Assembly: GCF_947504225.1 (NCBI RefSeq)
Contig: NZ_CANNGT010000004.1
Coordinates: 1 to 64,000, forward strand
Direction of reading: 5' to 3'
DNA length: 64,000 nt
Origin: Brumimicrobium ulvae
GTDB lineage: Bacteria > Bacteroidota > Bacteroidia > Flavobacteriales_D > Crocinitomicaceae
Shown here: in pieces, positions 55,539 to 64,000 of the stretch
How the letters are laid out: each line of letters starts with the position of its first letter
How positions within the stretch are numbered: position 1 is the first letter of the stretch
The notes under the pieces: model-generated
What the model saw: the letters and a program-made list of their open reading frames with translations, nothing else
Told to the model about the DNA's origin: nothing
Database searches by the model: none
Made by a program: the position numbers and the translations under genes

Positions 55539-56388
55539 GATCGTTTCATATAAATTGAAGAAGGTTGTTCTATGGAGCAGCCTTTTTCTGTTTTTATTCT
55601 CTTGCTCTGGTAATCGAGATAAAAAAATCTGCCAAGTTGGGGAGCACATTCTTTACGCATCAGAATTAGAGGTCAGAAAAGAGCTGTTTTTTTCTCACCT
55701 AAACGATGAAGAAGCAAAGAAAAAAGCAATTGAACAGTGGATAGAACAGCAAGGTGTTAAGTTAGAAATAGAGAGTGTCTCACCTAAAGTTAAAGTTGCC
55801 CATGAATTGAGCATTGAAGATGAACTCATGCAGTTAAACTTGTTTGAATTAGAGAACCAATTCATCACTAAGCATCTAGACTCAATCATTAGCGATCAAG
55901 AAATTCAAGACTATTACGAAAGCCACAGGGAGAATTACAAAGCAGAGTCTTACATTGTACGCGCACTTTACATCAAGGTTCCAGATACAGTTGCAGGCGT
56001 CTTAAATATAGATGAACATTACTTGTTAAAGAATGATAAAGATCTAGAGGAAATAAAAAAATATGCAAATCTTTACGCCAGCGGATTTTACTTCGAGCAA
56101 GAACGTTGGATTTATTTTGATGATTTAGTGAGGGAAATACCTATTTCAACAGATACTAAAGATGATTTAATCAAAAGACGTGGCGAAGCTATTTTTAAAG
56201 ATAATGGTGAGACTCATTACATAAATGTACTTGATTTCAGAACAAAATCTATATCTTCACCGATGGAAGTAGAACGCGCTGGAATTCGCCGTCACATTTT
56301 AAAAAGAAGGGTGAATAATTTACGCAGCACAGCAAAAGAAACAATATTAGAAAATGTTAAAGAAAAATATACAGTTACTTATTTTTAG
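55531..56388 (+). CDS. SurA/PpiC-related periplasmic lipoprotein with degenerate parvulin domain
   Basis: This 285 aa protein uses a GTG start that overlaps the preceding gene by 8 bp, the arrangement expected from translational coupling. A lipoprotein signal with LFSC lies near residue 25. Like SurA it has an N-terminal helical segment (HILYASELEVRKELFFSHLNDEE, ISDQEIQDYYESHRENYKAES). The parvulin part (YIVRALYIKVPDTVAG) is poorly conserved and lacks the second half of a PpiC domain. It is probably a chaperone without isomerase activity, tethered to a membrane. Its end overlaps the next gene by 35 bp. Confidence 0.75.
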   Translation: MNKIVSYKLKKVVLWSSLFLFLFSCSGNRDKKICQVGEHILYASELEVRKELFFSHLNDEEAKKKAIEQWIEQQGVKLEIESVSPKVKVAHELSIEDELMQLNLFELENQFITKHLDSIISDQEIQDYYESHRENYKAESYIVRALYIKVPDTVAGVLNIDEHYLLKNDKDLEEIKKYANLYASGFYFEQERWIYFDDLVREIPISTDTKDDLIKRRGEAIFKDNGETHYINVLDFRTKSISSPMEVERAGIRRHILKRRVNNLRSTAKETILENVKEKYTVTYF

Positions 56389-57739
56389 TTTTGGGATAAT
56401 ACTTGCAGGAAATGCTCAAATCATTACCGACAAGCAAGGTTCTTCATCTGGATCAGGCAGTGTTATTGATGAGATTATTGCTCAAGTTGGTGACCTACCC
56501 GTTTTACGTTCTGACCTTGAAGCTCAGAAAGCACAACTACAGGGAGAAGGGATGACCGTAGATGAAACGACTTCCTGCACTATTTTGGAAGAGTTGCTTT
56601 ATCAAAACCTCCTACTTAATCAAGCTAAACTAGACAGTATCGATATTTCAGACGGTCAAGTCAATGCGGAAATGGAAAACCGTTTACGTTCAATAGAACA
56701 ACAAATCGGAAGTAGAGAGAAACTTGAATCTTTTTATGGAAAAACATACACTCAAATTAAAGAAGAATTCCGTGAGGTTATTCGTGACCGAATGATGTCT
56801 CAAGAAATGGAAAGACAAATTATTGCTGATGTTGAAGTGAGTCCAAATGAAGTAAAGGCCTTTTTTGAATCAATTCCAGAAGACAGTATTCCTTTAATCA
56901 ACGAGAAAATTGCTATTCAACAAATTGTTATTTTCCCGAAAATCACCCAAGCTAGCAGAAATGCTGTTATTGAAAAACTAAGCCGTTGGAGACAAGACAT
57001 AATAGACGGGAACCGTTCATTTTCAGCAGTTGCAACCATTCATTCTGAAGACTTAGGAAGTGCAAAACAAGGGGGTAGAATTGAAGCCACACGAGGAATG
57101 ATGGTTAAACCTTTTGAAGCCGCAGCATTTGCATTAGAACCAGGAGGGGTTTCTGATGTTGTAGAAACACAATACGGTTATCATATTATTCAATTAGAGT
57201 CAAGAAAAGGAGATGATTATGTTGTTCGTCATATATTATTGTCACCTGAAATCGGTCGTCAAGAACTCACTGATGCAGCAACACTAATGGATGAATGTTA
57301 TGCACGTTTAAAAAAACATGAAATTACTTGGGACGAAGCTGTGAAAGAATATTCGGAAGATGATGACACACGTCAAAATCAAGGTTCAGTTTCTAACCCA
57401 TATACCGGAGATATGTATTGGGATGTTGCCAACATCAACCAGATTGATCCTCAGATTTTTGGATTGGTCAATGGACTAGAAACTGGAGAAATTTCTAATC
57501 CGGCGATGTATTCTGATATGCGAACAAGAAGAGATGGAGTTCGAATTGTACGTATTAAGAACAGAACTGAACCACACAAAGCCAACTTAAAAGATGATTA
57601 TAACTTCATCAAAAAGGCAGCTGAGAACAATAAAAAAGAAAAAATTATTACAGAATGGGTAAACGGTAAAATAGGGAGAACCTATGTTCGTTTTGATGAA
57701 CAATTTTCGAATTGCAATTTTCATTACCGTTGGAAATAA
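56354..57739 (+). CDS. SurA-type periplasmic chaperone / peptidyl-prolyl isomerase
   Basis: This 461 aa protein has a signal peptide ending in GNAQ (about 21). A SurA N-terminal chaperone domain follows (VIDEIIAQVGDLPVLRSDLEAQKAQLQGEG, ILEELLYQNLLLNQAKLDSI). Two parvulin domains come next: INEKIAIQQIVIFPKITQ to YGYHIIQLES, then YVVRHILLSPEIG to the DGVRIVRIKNR end. Length and order match SurA. It would escort unfolded outer-membrane proteins to the BAM complex. Its start lies inside the preceding gene by 35 bp, so it belongs to the same operon. Confidence 0.92.
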   Translation: MLKKNIQLLIFSFGIILAGNAQIITDKQGSSSGSGSVIDEIIAQVGDLPVLRSDLEAQKAQLQGEGMTVDETTSCTILEELLYQNLLLNQAKLDSIDISDGQVNAEMENRLRSIEQQIGSREKLESFYGKTYTQIKEEFREVIRDRMMSQEMERQIIADVEVSPNEVKAFFESIPEDSIPLINEKIAIQQIVIFPKITQASRNAVIEKLSRWRQDIIDGNRSFSAVATIHSEDLGSAKQGGRIEATRGMMVKPFEAAAFALEPGGVSDVVETQYGYHIIQLESRKGDDYVVRHILLSPEIGRQELTDAATLMDECYARLKKHEITWDEAVKEYSEDDDTRQNQGSVSNPYTGDMYWDVANINQIDPQIFGLVNGLETGEISNPAMYSDMRTRRDGVRIVRIKNRTEPHKANLKDDYNFIKKAAENNKKEKIITEWVNGKIGRTYVRFDEQFSNCNFHYRWK

Positions 57740-57765
57740 ATGAAAACCATTAAATCTGCACTATT

Positions 57766-58719
57766 ATGTCAAACGTAAAAGAATTAGATCAACTCGTTGA
57801 TAAATATAAGTTACTTAAAAAAGAAATTCATAAAATCATAGTTGGACAAGAAGAGGTTGTTGATCAAGTTTTGATTTCAATGTTTTCGAGAGGACATTGT
57901 CTTTTAGTAGGTGTGCCAGGATTAGCCAAAACTCTCCTTGTCAACACCATTGCACAATCTTTGGGTTTAAGTTTTAACCGTATCCAATTTACCCCTGATT
58001 TAATGCCATCAGATATTGTTGGTGCAGAAATACTCAATGAAAATCGTGCTTTTCAATTTGTAAAGGGTCCACTTTTCAATAACATTGTATTGGCGGATGA
58101 GATTAACCGTACTCCACCAAAAACACAATCAGCTCTATTGGAAGCAATGCAAGAAAGAACTGTTACGGCGGCAGGTCAAACTTATCCTTTGCCTAAACCA
58201 TTTTTTGTCTTAGCCACGCAAAATCCTATTGAACAAGAAGGAACGTATCCATTGCCAGAAGCACAACTTGACCGTTTCATGTTCAACATTTGGGTAGATT
58301 ATCCAACATTTGAAGAAGAAATGTCAATCGTTAAGGCCACAACTCAAGATATTAAAATCTCTATTCAGCAAATAATGAGCAGCGAGGAGATTATACGTTT
58401 TCAAGCACTGATTCGTGAAATCCCGGTAGCTGATAATGTATTAGAGTATGCCGTTAAGTTGGTAGGAAGAACACGTATTAATGATGTTTCAGCCCCCCAA
58501 CTAACTAAAGATTTCATCACATGGGGTGCAGGACCTAGAGCCTCTCAATACTTGATTATTGGTGCTAAATGTCATGCCGCCTTGAAAGGTAAGTATGCGC
58601 CCGACATTGAAGATGTTCAAGCTGTAGCAAAACCCATATTGCGACACCGTCTGGTAAGAAATTACAAAGCTGAAGCTGAAGGATACTCGATGGATAAAAT
58701 CATTGAAGAATTGTTATAA
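57766..58719 (+). CDS. MoxR-family AAA ATPase
   Basis: This 317 aa protein is a full-length MoxR AAA ATPase. It shows Walker A GVPGLAKTLL, QFTPDLMPSDIVGAEI, Walker B IVLADEINRTPPKTQSALLEAMQERTV (DEINR), sensor 1 ATQNPIEQEGTYPLPEAQLDRF, and the C-terminal lid WGAGPRASQYLI. MoxR ATPases usually act with VWA-domain proteins, but no such partner gene follows here; the TonB receptor gene does. The gene is 26 bp after the SurA gene and may share its promoter. Its role is likely protein-complex maturation. Confidence 0.93.
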   Translation: MSNVKELDQLVDKYKLLKKEIHKIIVGQEEVVDQVLISMFSRGHCLLVGVPGLAKTLLVNTIAQSLGLSFNRIQFTPDLMPSDIVGAEILNENRAFQFVKGPLFNNIVLADEINRTPPKTQSALLEAMQERTVTAAGQTYPLPKPFFVLATQNPIEQEGTYPLPEAQLDRFMFNIWVDYPTFEEEMSIVKATTQDIKISIQQIMSSEEIIRFQALIREIPVADNVLEYAVKLVGRTRINDVSAPQLTKDFITWGAGPRASQYLIIGAKCHAALKGKYAPDIEDVQAVAKPILRHRLVRNYKAEAEGYSMDKIIEELL

Positions 58720-58781
58720 AATTTCAATTTAGTTATACCATTTTCTATTTCTCTTCGTTATTGGCAGCAAACAAATTATCC

Positions 58782-61427
58782 ATGAGGGTTTTTAGCACTT
58801 TTATTTTATTTACAATACTCACTGTTCAAGCCTTGGCTCAACAGGGAACCATCACAGGTAAAATTGTAGATAAATCAAATAGAGGATTCCCTGAGATATC
58901 AATTGTATTAGAGAGCGATAAATCAATACGTACAAGAACTAATTTAGATGGTGTTTTTGAAATTAAAGCTCCAGTCGGATTCCAAACCATCATTATTCAA
59001 TTTGATGATGAAGTTCAAAAAAGAAGTATTACTGTTGTAGAAAACGAAACCCGAAGCATTGATAAAGTTAAACTAAATGTCCAATTCATCTCAGGATTTG
59101 ATGTAACGGCAAAGGGTAAAGATAACAGCATTAATGATTTACCCATGATGGAACTCGGAGCTATTCCGGCTCCAGGTGGTGGAGTAGAAAAATATATCAC
59201 ACTGACCACTGCGGCAACTTCGAACAATGAATTGACCAATAATTATAATGTACGTGGTGGTAGTTATGACGAAAACCTTGTTTATGTTAATGGATTCGAA
59301 ATTTACCGTCCTTTCCTAACACGAAGTGGTCAACAAGAAGGCATGAGTTTCATTAATCCTAACCTTGTGCAAAGCATTGCTTTTAGTGCAGGGGGATTTA
59401 CTTCAAATTACGGAGACCGACTGAGTTCTGTACTGGATATTACTTACCGCACTCCTACCCGATTCAGAGGTTCATTAGACGCCTCTTTTCTTGGGGTTTC
59501 AATTCATGCCGAAGACAAAGTTAACGCGCGATTCAATTATACTGTTGCTGGACGCTATCAAGATCAAGGATATCTTTTAAATGCTCTACCGATCAAAGGA
59601 GCTTACAAACCCAAATTTTATGACTTCCAGTTGTTGACTAATTTTGCCATTAGAGAAAATTTAGTCTGGAGCGTTTTGGGACACTTCTCTTCTAATGACT
59701 ATCTTTTTTCTCCCGTATCTCAAGAAACAAAATTTGGTACCGTTAGTCAACCACTCAGCTTTAAAGTTTATTTCGAAGGTCAAGAAGTGACCCGTTTCCA
59801 AACCATTACAGGTGCAACATCCTTAAAATGGGATGTCAATAAAAGAACTAATTTAGCCATGTATGCTAAGGTATTCAATACAGACGAAAGAGAAACTTTT
59901 GATATTCTGGGAGAATACTTCATCAATGAATTAGGTAAAGATCCAGCCCAAGAAGAATATGGAGATTCTGTTGGGACAATTGGAATTGGGGCGTACCTTG
60001 ACCATTCAAGAAACAGATTACAAGCCACTATTTACTCATTGCGTCATGAAGGGAGTTATCAGGTTTTAAAATTAACAGAGGATGGATTAGATTATTATAA
60101 AAAAGGAAAGATCGACTGGGGAGTTTCTGCGCAATATGAAGAGTTTAATGATGTCATCAGCGAATGGGGACTCATTGATTCTGCAGGTTACAGTTTACCC
60201 CAAAACAATCCTAATGAAATCATCCTCAACAGTTCAATAAAGGCGAAAAATCAATTATCCACTTTTAGAACCAGTGGATACCTTCAATACAGTCAAGCTT
60301 TTGACTACTACAAACATGATTATCCTGTTGCCGTAACAGTTCGGTCAAAAGATTCTCTAGGGAACAAGACCAAGTACATACATCAGGATACCGTTGAAAA
60401 CTCAAGGTCTCAACTTTCATTCAATACAGGAGTTAGAACTGGATACACTGCCTTCAACAATGAGTTTTACATAACTCCCCGGGCAATGCTAAGTTATTAT
60501 CCAAGAAGATATTATGTAAATTCAAATGGCGCATTAAAAAAACGCTATGTCCGCTTGCATGCCAGTTCAGGTTTGTATTATCAACCTCCTTTCTACAGAG
60601 AATTAAGGCGCTTTGACGGTTCTGTTAATCCAGCAACCAAAAGTCAAAAGTCATTTCACTTTGTTGCAGGAGCCGATTATGCCTTCGAAATGTGGGAACG
60701 CAATACCCCATTTAAAATGACTGGTGAAGTTTTTTATAAATATATGTGGGATGTAAACCCATACAGTATTGACAATGTGCGCACACGTTATTATGCCGAA
60801 AACATTGCTGTGGGCCATTCTTACGGATTAGACCTTAATCTTCATGGTGAATTTATTGACGGGGTACAGTCTTTCTTCAAGATAGGACTTCTGAGGAGCA
60901 TTGAAGATTTGAACAATGATGATTATTATACCTACATTAATTCAGATGGTGATGAAATTATTCCTGGTTATACTTTCAATAATACACCCGTAGATAGTAC
61001 ACTTAATTCGCCTGGGTTTATTCCTAAACCAACCGACCAATGGTTTACATTTGCAACATTAGTCCAAGACAGAATGCCTGGAGTTGAGCAATTCACAGCA
61101 CAATTAGGATTTCAATTTGGTTCAAAACTACCTTATGGCCCTCCAGGGAATATTCGTTACCAAGATACTTTACGTCAAAAAGCATATTTTCGTGTGGACA
61201 TTGGTTTTGGGTATGATTTCCTCTATAAAAAACCCAACAAGGAGGACCGCATAAAAATATTTAGACCCTTTACGGACATACAGTTGAACTTTGAAATCTT
61301 CAATATACTAGGCATTAAAAACGTACTATCGCAACAATGGATTCAAGACACAGAAGGTCGCCATATCGCCATCCCAAACCACCTTACTCACAGAAGATTT
61401 AACCTGAAATTAATTCTCCGTTGGTAA
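58782..61427 (+). CDS. TonB-dependent receptor with carboxypeptidase-regulatory-like domain
   Basis: Using ATG 58782 (MRVFSTFILF) it is 881 aa; a TTG seven codons upstream is also possible. The signal peptide ends at ALAQ. A carboxypeptidase-regulatory-like domain follows at about 20-95 (GTITGKIVDKSNRGFPEISIVLE). The plug domain has NNYNVRGGSYDENLVYVNGFEIYRP and AGGFTSNYGDRLSSVLDI, and a large barrel fills the rest, ending in HRRFNLKLILRW with the aromatic last residue. The cargo is unknown: no SusD, no riboswitch and no ABC genes are next to it. It is 63 bp after moxR. Confidence 0.9.
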   Translation: MRVFSTFILFTILTVQALAQQGTITGKIVDKSNRGFPEISIVLESDKSIRTRTNLDGVFEIKAPVGFQTIIIQFDDEVQKRSITVVENETRSIDKVKLNVQFISGFDVTAKGKDNSINDLPMMELGAIPAPGGGVEKYITLTTAATSNNELTNNYNVRGGSYDENLVYVNGFEIYRPFLTRSGQQEGMSFINPNLVQSIAFSAGGFTSNYGDRLSSVLDITYRTPTRFRGSLDASFLGVSIHAEDKVNARFNYTVAGRYQDQGYLLNALPIKGAYKPKFYDFQLLTNFAIRENLVWSVLGHFSSNDYLFSPVSQETKFGTVSQPLSFKVYFEGQEVTRFQTITGATSLKWDVNKRTNLAMYAKVFNTDERETFDILGEYFINELGKDPAQEEYGDSVGTIGIGAYLDHSRNRLQATIYSLRHEGSYQVLKLTEDGLDYYKKGKIDWGVSAQYEEFNDVISEWGLIDSAGYSLPQNNPNEIILNSSIKAKNQLSTFRTSGYLQYSQAFDYYKHDYPVAVTVRSKDSLGNKTKYIHQDTVENSRSQLSFNTGVRTGYTAFNNEFYITPRAMLSYYPRRYYVNSNGALKKRYVRLHASSGLYYQPPFYRELRRFDGSVNPATKSQKSFHFVAGADYAFEMWERNTPFKMTGEVFYKYMWDVNPYSIDNVRTRYYAENIAVGHSYGLDLNLHGEFIDGVQSFFKIGLLRSIEDLNNDDYYTYINSDGDEIIPGYTFNNTPVDSTLNSPGFIPKPTDQWFTFATLVQDRMPGVEQFTAQLGFQFGSKLPYGPPGNIRYQDTLRQKAYFRVDIGFGYDFLYKKPNKEDRIKIFRPFTDIQLNFEIFNILGIKNVLSQQWIQDTEGRHIAIPNHLTHRRFNLKLILRW

Positions 61428-61609
61428 CTCCTCATCCTGAGAAAATTAGACTTACTTTAAATTGAAGCTTTTGTTAGAAATTGATTTCGAATCATTTTTA
61501 ACAAATATATTTGTTTCTATAAATAAAAAAGTTGTAAATTTAACGAATAAAGCTTTTTGCTTTAAATTAAACACACTACAACTTAGGTTAAAATTTAATT
61601 TTCACTACT

Positions 61610-62476
61610 ATGAAAAAGTCTACACTACTCATTACTGCAGGACTTATTGCAGTTGGAGTTATTTCGTTTATTGTCTCAAACAATAACAATGCACAATCCA
61701 CAAATAATGATCCATCTGTTTCCGACAGTGTGACTATTGAAGAAACTGCTGTCTTACAAACAGAGTCTGCATCTTCAGCTGTTCATTCGGTTTCTCCATA
61801 TGAGATCATCTATCAACATAATGATAAAAGGTTTCGCATCAATCTAAAAGAAACTGGTGTTTACCACCCCTTTCTTCTTACAAATGAATCTGAAATGGAG
61901 TTGATAGAAATGGAGAAAAGATTCACCACAAGTGTAATTCCAAAAGAGGTGCTGGAAGCCTTACCACTTTCAAAAGACATGCTGTTTTATATGGGGCTGC
62001 AATCAAATCTAGACCCTAACCTTTGGGTTTATACCGAACGCAAGGACGAAGACACATTATTCAATGTACGCTTGTATAATCTTTCGACGAAAGAAAGTAA
62101 AATCCTCTTCAACCAGGCTTCTAGTCCAAATCAAAAATATGGATTCAAACCACTTATCTTTAGTCCTGACAATAAGCGTGTTTATTTCGAAGCTTTTGTA
62201 TTTGATAGTTATTTGAACAATGAAGAATTATGGGAATTGGATTTAAACACATTAGCATTTCGCGAAATCAACATCCATTCTTTCTATACCAGCTCACCAA
62301 AAATGTCACCTGATGGAAAGTTCTTTGCTTATCCAGCAGCTTCGCAACCGAACAATGTGCATGTCAGTCCAAATCAATTGTTACTCTTCAATATAGAAAC
62401 AGAGGAAGAAAGTAGAATAATAGCAGATGAAAATGGATTTATCGGATTGATCGGTTGGTCGGAAGCCAAGCAATAA
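61610..62476 (+). CDS. Membrane-anchored PD40/beta-propeller-like protein
   Basis: This 288 aa protein has a membrane-type N-terminal segment (LLITAGLIAVGVISFIV, about 5-23) and a low-complexity Asn/Ser/Thr linker to residue 55. The C-terminal two thirds look like partial beta-propeller blades (PLIFSPDNKRVYFEAFVF, PKMSPDGKFFAYPAAS), similar to TolB/PD40 repeats. No active-site residues are recognisable. It is 27 bp before the M23 metallopeptidase gene, so the two may be co-transcribed. Function is unknown. Confidence 0.7.
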   Translation: MKKSTLLITAGLIAVGVISFIVSNNNNAQSTNNDPSVSDSVTIEETAVLQTESASSAVHSVSPYEIIYQHNDKRFRINLKETGVYHPFLLTNESEMELIEMEKRFTTSVIPKEVLEALPLSKDMLFYMGLQSNLDPNLWVYTERKDEDTLFNVRLYNLSTKESKILFNQASSPNQKYGFKPLIFSPDNKRVYFEAFVFDSYLNNEELWELDLNTLAFREINIHSFYTSSPKMSPDGKFFAYPAASQPNNVHVSPNQLLLFNIETEEESRIIADENGFIGLIGWSEAKQ

Positions 62477-62503
62477 GCATATACTAATTTAAAACAGATC
62501 ATT

Positions 62504-64000
62504 ATGAAATCTAAAATACAATTGATTCTTTGTTTGTTCATGCTGCAATTCTTTGCACTTGAAGTATATGGCCAAGGATTTAAACTACCATGGAACAGTG
62601 GTGTTAGTCATTACGTATCAAGAACGGGTTCTCCAGCACCTACAGGTCCGACAGGATCCAGTTGTGGCCCAAATTCAGTCTATAATTACACTGCACATGG
62701 TTATGTAGCTATAGACTTTGACACGCCCAACAATGTTTACGATCCCGTTCGTGCAGTTAAAGCAGGAGTTGTTGTTTTTGCAGGGTGGAATGGCGGATAT
62801 GGAAATCTTGTTCGGGTTCGACATTCTGATGGAACACAAACTTATTATGCTCACAACGATGCAATTTTTGTTTCAACGGGTCAATCAGTTCAGCAAGGAT
62901 GTATCCTAGCCGATGGAGGAGACACGGGAAACTCATTTGGTGACCACATTCATTTTGAATGGAGAGACGTTGGTGGAGTGCCATTTTCAGACAACCGATA
63001 TCCAAGTTTTTTAGAATGTTCATGTAAAGTTAAGGCAAAATACTGTTATACTTCTACCAACAGTAATGGACCTTGTACTGGAACACCGTGCACAGCGCCA
63101 ACAAATGATAACTGTAGTAATGCAACTACAATAATATCGAATGGACCAACATTATCGGGTACTGTAAAATGTGCTACAGGATCATTTGGTGCCAATCAAT
63201 GTGATGGATGTAATTGTTCATCTCCTGACGATTTAGATGTTTACTTTAAGTTTGTTGCACAAGCGACAAGTCATACTGTCACATTATCCAACTATGCCAG
63301 TAATTTTGATGGAGTTATTGAACTCAGGTCAGGATGTTCACTAGGAACAAATTTAGGTTGTTATGACCCAAGCGGTGTACCCAATTCAATCTCTAGAACC
63401 TTTAATGGATTAACAGTAGGACAAACTTATTATGTTCGCATATTTGAATGGGATAACATCAATACACCACCAAGCTCACCAACATTTAAAGTGAAAGTCA
63501 CACACATTTGTCCATTGCCTGGAAATATTCAAAATATTTCAGGAAACACAAGCATTTGTTCCAACACTACGCAAACCTACTCTGTTGCGGCGGTTTCAAA
63601 CGCAACAAGTTATACTTGGACGCTACCTTCAGGATGGACAGGGACTTCAACAAGTAATTCAATTACGGTAAATGTGGGGAATAATGGTGGACAGATTTCT
63701 GTAAAAGCAAACAATAATTGTGGAAGTAGTGATCTTGTCACAAAACAAATTGATGTTTCCATAATGCCAAGTACTCCAAGTACAATAGCAGGAAAAAGCA
63801 CTTTATGTGAGGGGCCATCTCAAGAAAATTATTCGATTAGTCCGGTAAGCGGTGCAACAAGTTTTACATGGACATTACCTTCAGGTTGGACAGGAAGTTC
63901 TAATTCAACACTCATTTCAGCTACGACAGATGGAACAGGAGGAACCATAAAAGTAAAGGCCAATAGTGGTTGCGGAAGTGGTCCAGAAAGAACATTAGAG
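62504..64000 (+). CDS. Secreted M23-family metallopeptidase with Ig/PKD-like repeats (3' end beyond window)
   Basis: The reading frame is open for 499 codons to the window edge, so the gene is incomplete. The signal peptide ends at VYGQ (24). The LytM/M23 domain spans about 30-160 and has the zinc and catalytic residues in order: His65 and Asp71 in AHGYVAIDFD, His117 in YYAH, and His148/His150 in GDHIHFE. Residues about 180-330 are a cysteine-rich NDNCSNA-type beta domain. Two repeats of about 80 residues follow with the core TSYTWTLPSGWTG / TSFTWTLPSGWTG, of the Bacteroidota PKD-like type. A T9SS sorting domain is expected past the window. It probably cleaves peptidoglycan or proteins outside the cell. 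Confidence 0.87.
   Translation, partial: MKSKIQLILCLFMLQFFALEVYGQGFKLPWNSGVSHYVSRTGSPAPTGPTGSSCGPNSVYNYTAHGYVAIDFDTPNNVYDPVRAVKAGVVVFAGWNGGYGNLVRVRHSDGTQTYYAHNDAIFVSTGQSVQQGCILADGGDTGNSFGDHIHFEWRDVGGVPFSDNRYPSFLECSCKVKAKYCYTSTNSNGPCTGTPCTAPTNDNCSNATTIISNGPTLSGTVKCATGSFGANQCDGCNCSSPDDLDVYFKFVAQATSHTVTLSNYASNFDGVIELRSGCSLGTNLGCYDPSGVPNSISRTFNGLTVGQTYYVRIFEWDNINTPPSSPTFKVKVTHICPLPGNIQNISGNTSICSNTTQTYSVAAVSNATSYTWTLPSGWTGTSTSNSITVNVGNNGGQISVKANNNCGSSDLVTKQIDVSIMPSTPSTIAGKSTLCEGPSQENYSISPVSGATSFTWTLPSGWTGSSNSTLISATTDGTGGTIKVKANSGCGSGPERTLE

Noticed and set aside
61462..61686. Small 74 aa plus-strand ORF
   Set aside because: It overlaps the start of the propeller-like protein gene in another frame and consists of low-complexity AT-rich translation.

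Overview
The window is AT-rich chromosomal DNA from a member of the Bacteroidota, most likely Flavobacteriales and possibly a Crocinitomicaceae/Cryomorphaceae-type lineage. The order is well supported and the family is a guess. The evidence is: many secreted proteins with type IX secretion (T9SS) C-terminal sorting domains, TonB-dependent receptors with carboxypeptidase-regulatory-like N-termini, promoters of the Bacteroidota TTTG-N19-TAnnTTTG type, almost no Shine-Dalgarno sequences, and a DnaJ that keeps only two of its four zinc-finger motifs. No rRNA, tRNA, insertion sequence, prophage, CRISPR array or origin was seen.

Layout. 0.3-8 kb: a secreted von Willebrand A protein carrying a TonB-plug domain, the tRNA methylthiotransferase MtaB, a frameshifted secreted PKD/T9SS protein, and a small minus-strand operon (nitroreductase, membrane protein, outer-membrane barrel). 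8.1-17.5 kb: a cobalamin acquisition region. A BtuFCD-type ABC importer runs leftward. Rightward, a textbook promoter and a cobalamin riboswitch precede a tightly packed operon: DUF4465-like T9SS protein, BtuB-like receptor, BtuG-like surface lipoprotein and a second T9SS protein. Another small T9SS-like protein lies between the two arms. This is the most coherent system in the window: surface capture (secreted proteins plus BtuG-like protein), outer-membrane transport (BtuB) and inner-membrane import (BtuFCD). 17.5-23.4 kb: a PorE-like OmpA protein, an MscS channel, a CPBP protease, MsrA and a TPR membrane protein.

23.5-32.7 kb is mainly amino-acid catabolism and stress functions. PruA, glutamate dehydrogenase and ornithine aminotransferase together route ornithine and proline carbon to glutamate and 2-oxoglutarate. 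A DivIC/FtsB-like protein, an odd transhydrogenase-like single-domain protein, guanine deaminase, GrpE-DnaJ and YaaA are interspersed. 33-43 kb holds a class A penicillin-binding protein, a GT-C-like membrane protein, an old yellow enzyme, a lipoprotein, a lipoprotein-anchored FrnE/DsbA-like protein and a four-gene operon (AAA ATPase, two membrane proteins, MepB). Two 3'-truncated secreted-protein genes each run into the 3' end of a convergent gene. 43.1-43.85 kb is a four-copy tandem repeat of about 200 bp.

43.8-52 kb (minus strand) carries a processive GT2 glycosyltransferase, an Atg22-like MFS transporter, a fused alpha/beta 2-oxoacid dehydrogenase E1, a lipocalin-like secreted protein and an NhaC-family antiporter with a secreted N-terminal extension. 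52-61.4 kb (plus strand) carries guaB, three consecutive periplasmic SurA/PpiC-type folding factors, a MoxR ATPase and a TonB-dependent receptor. The window ends inside a secreted M23 metallopeptidase with Ig/PKD-like repeats.
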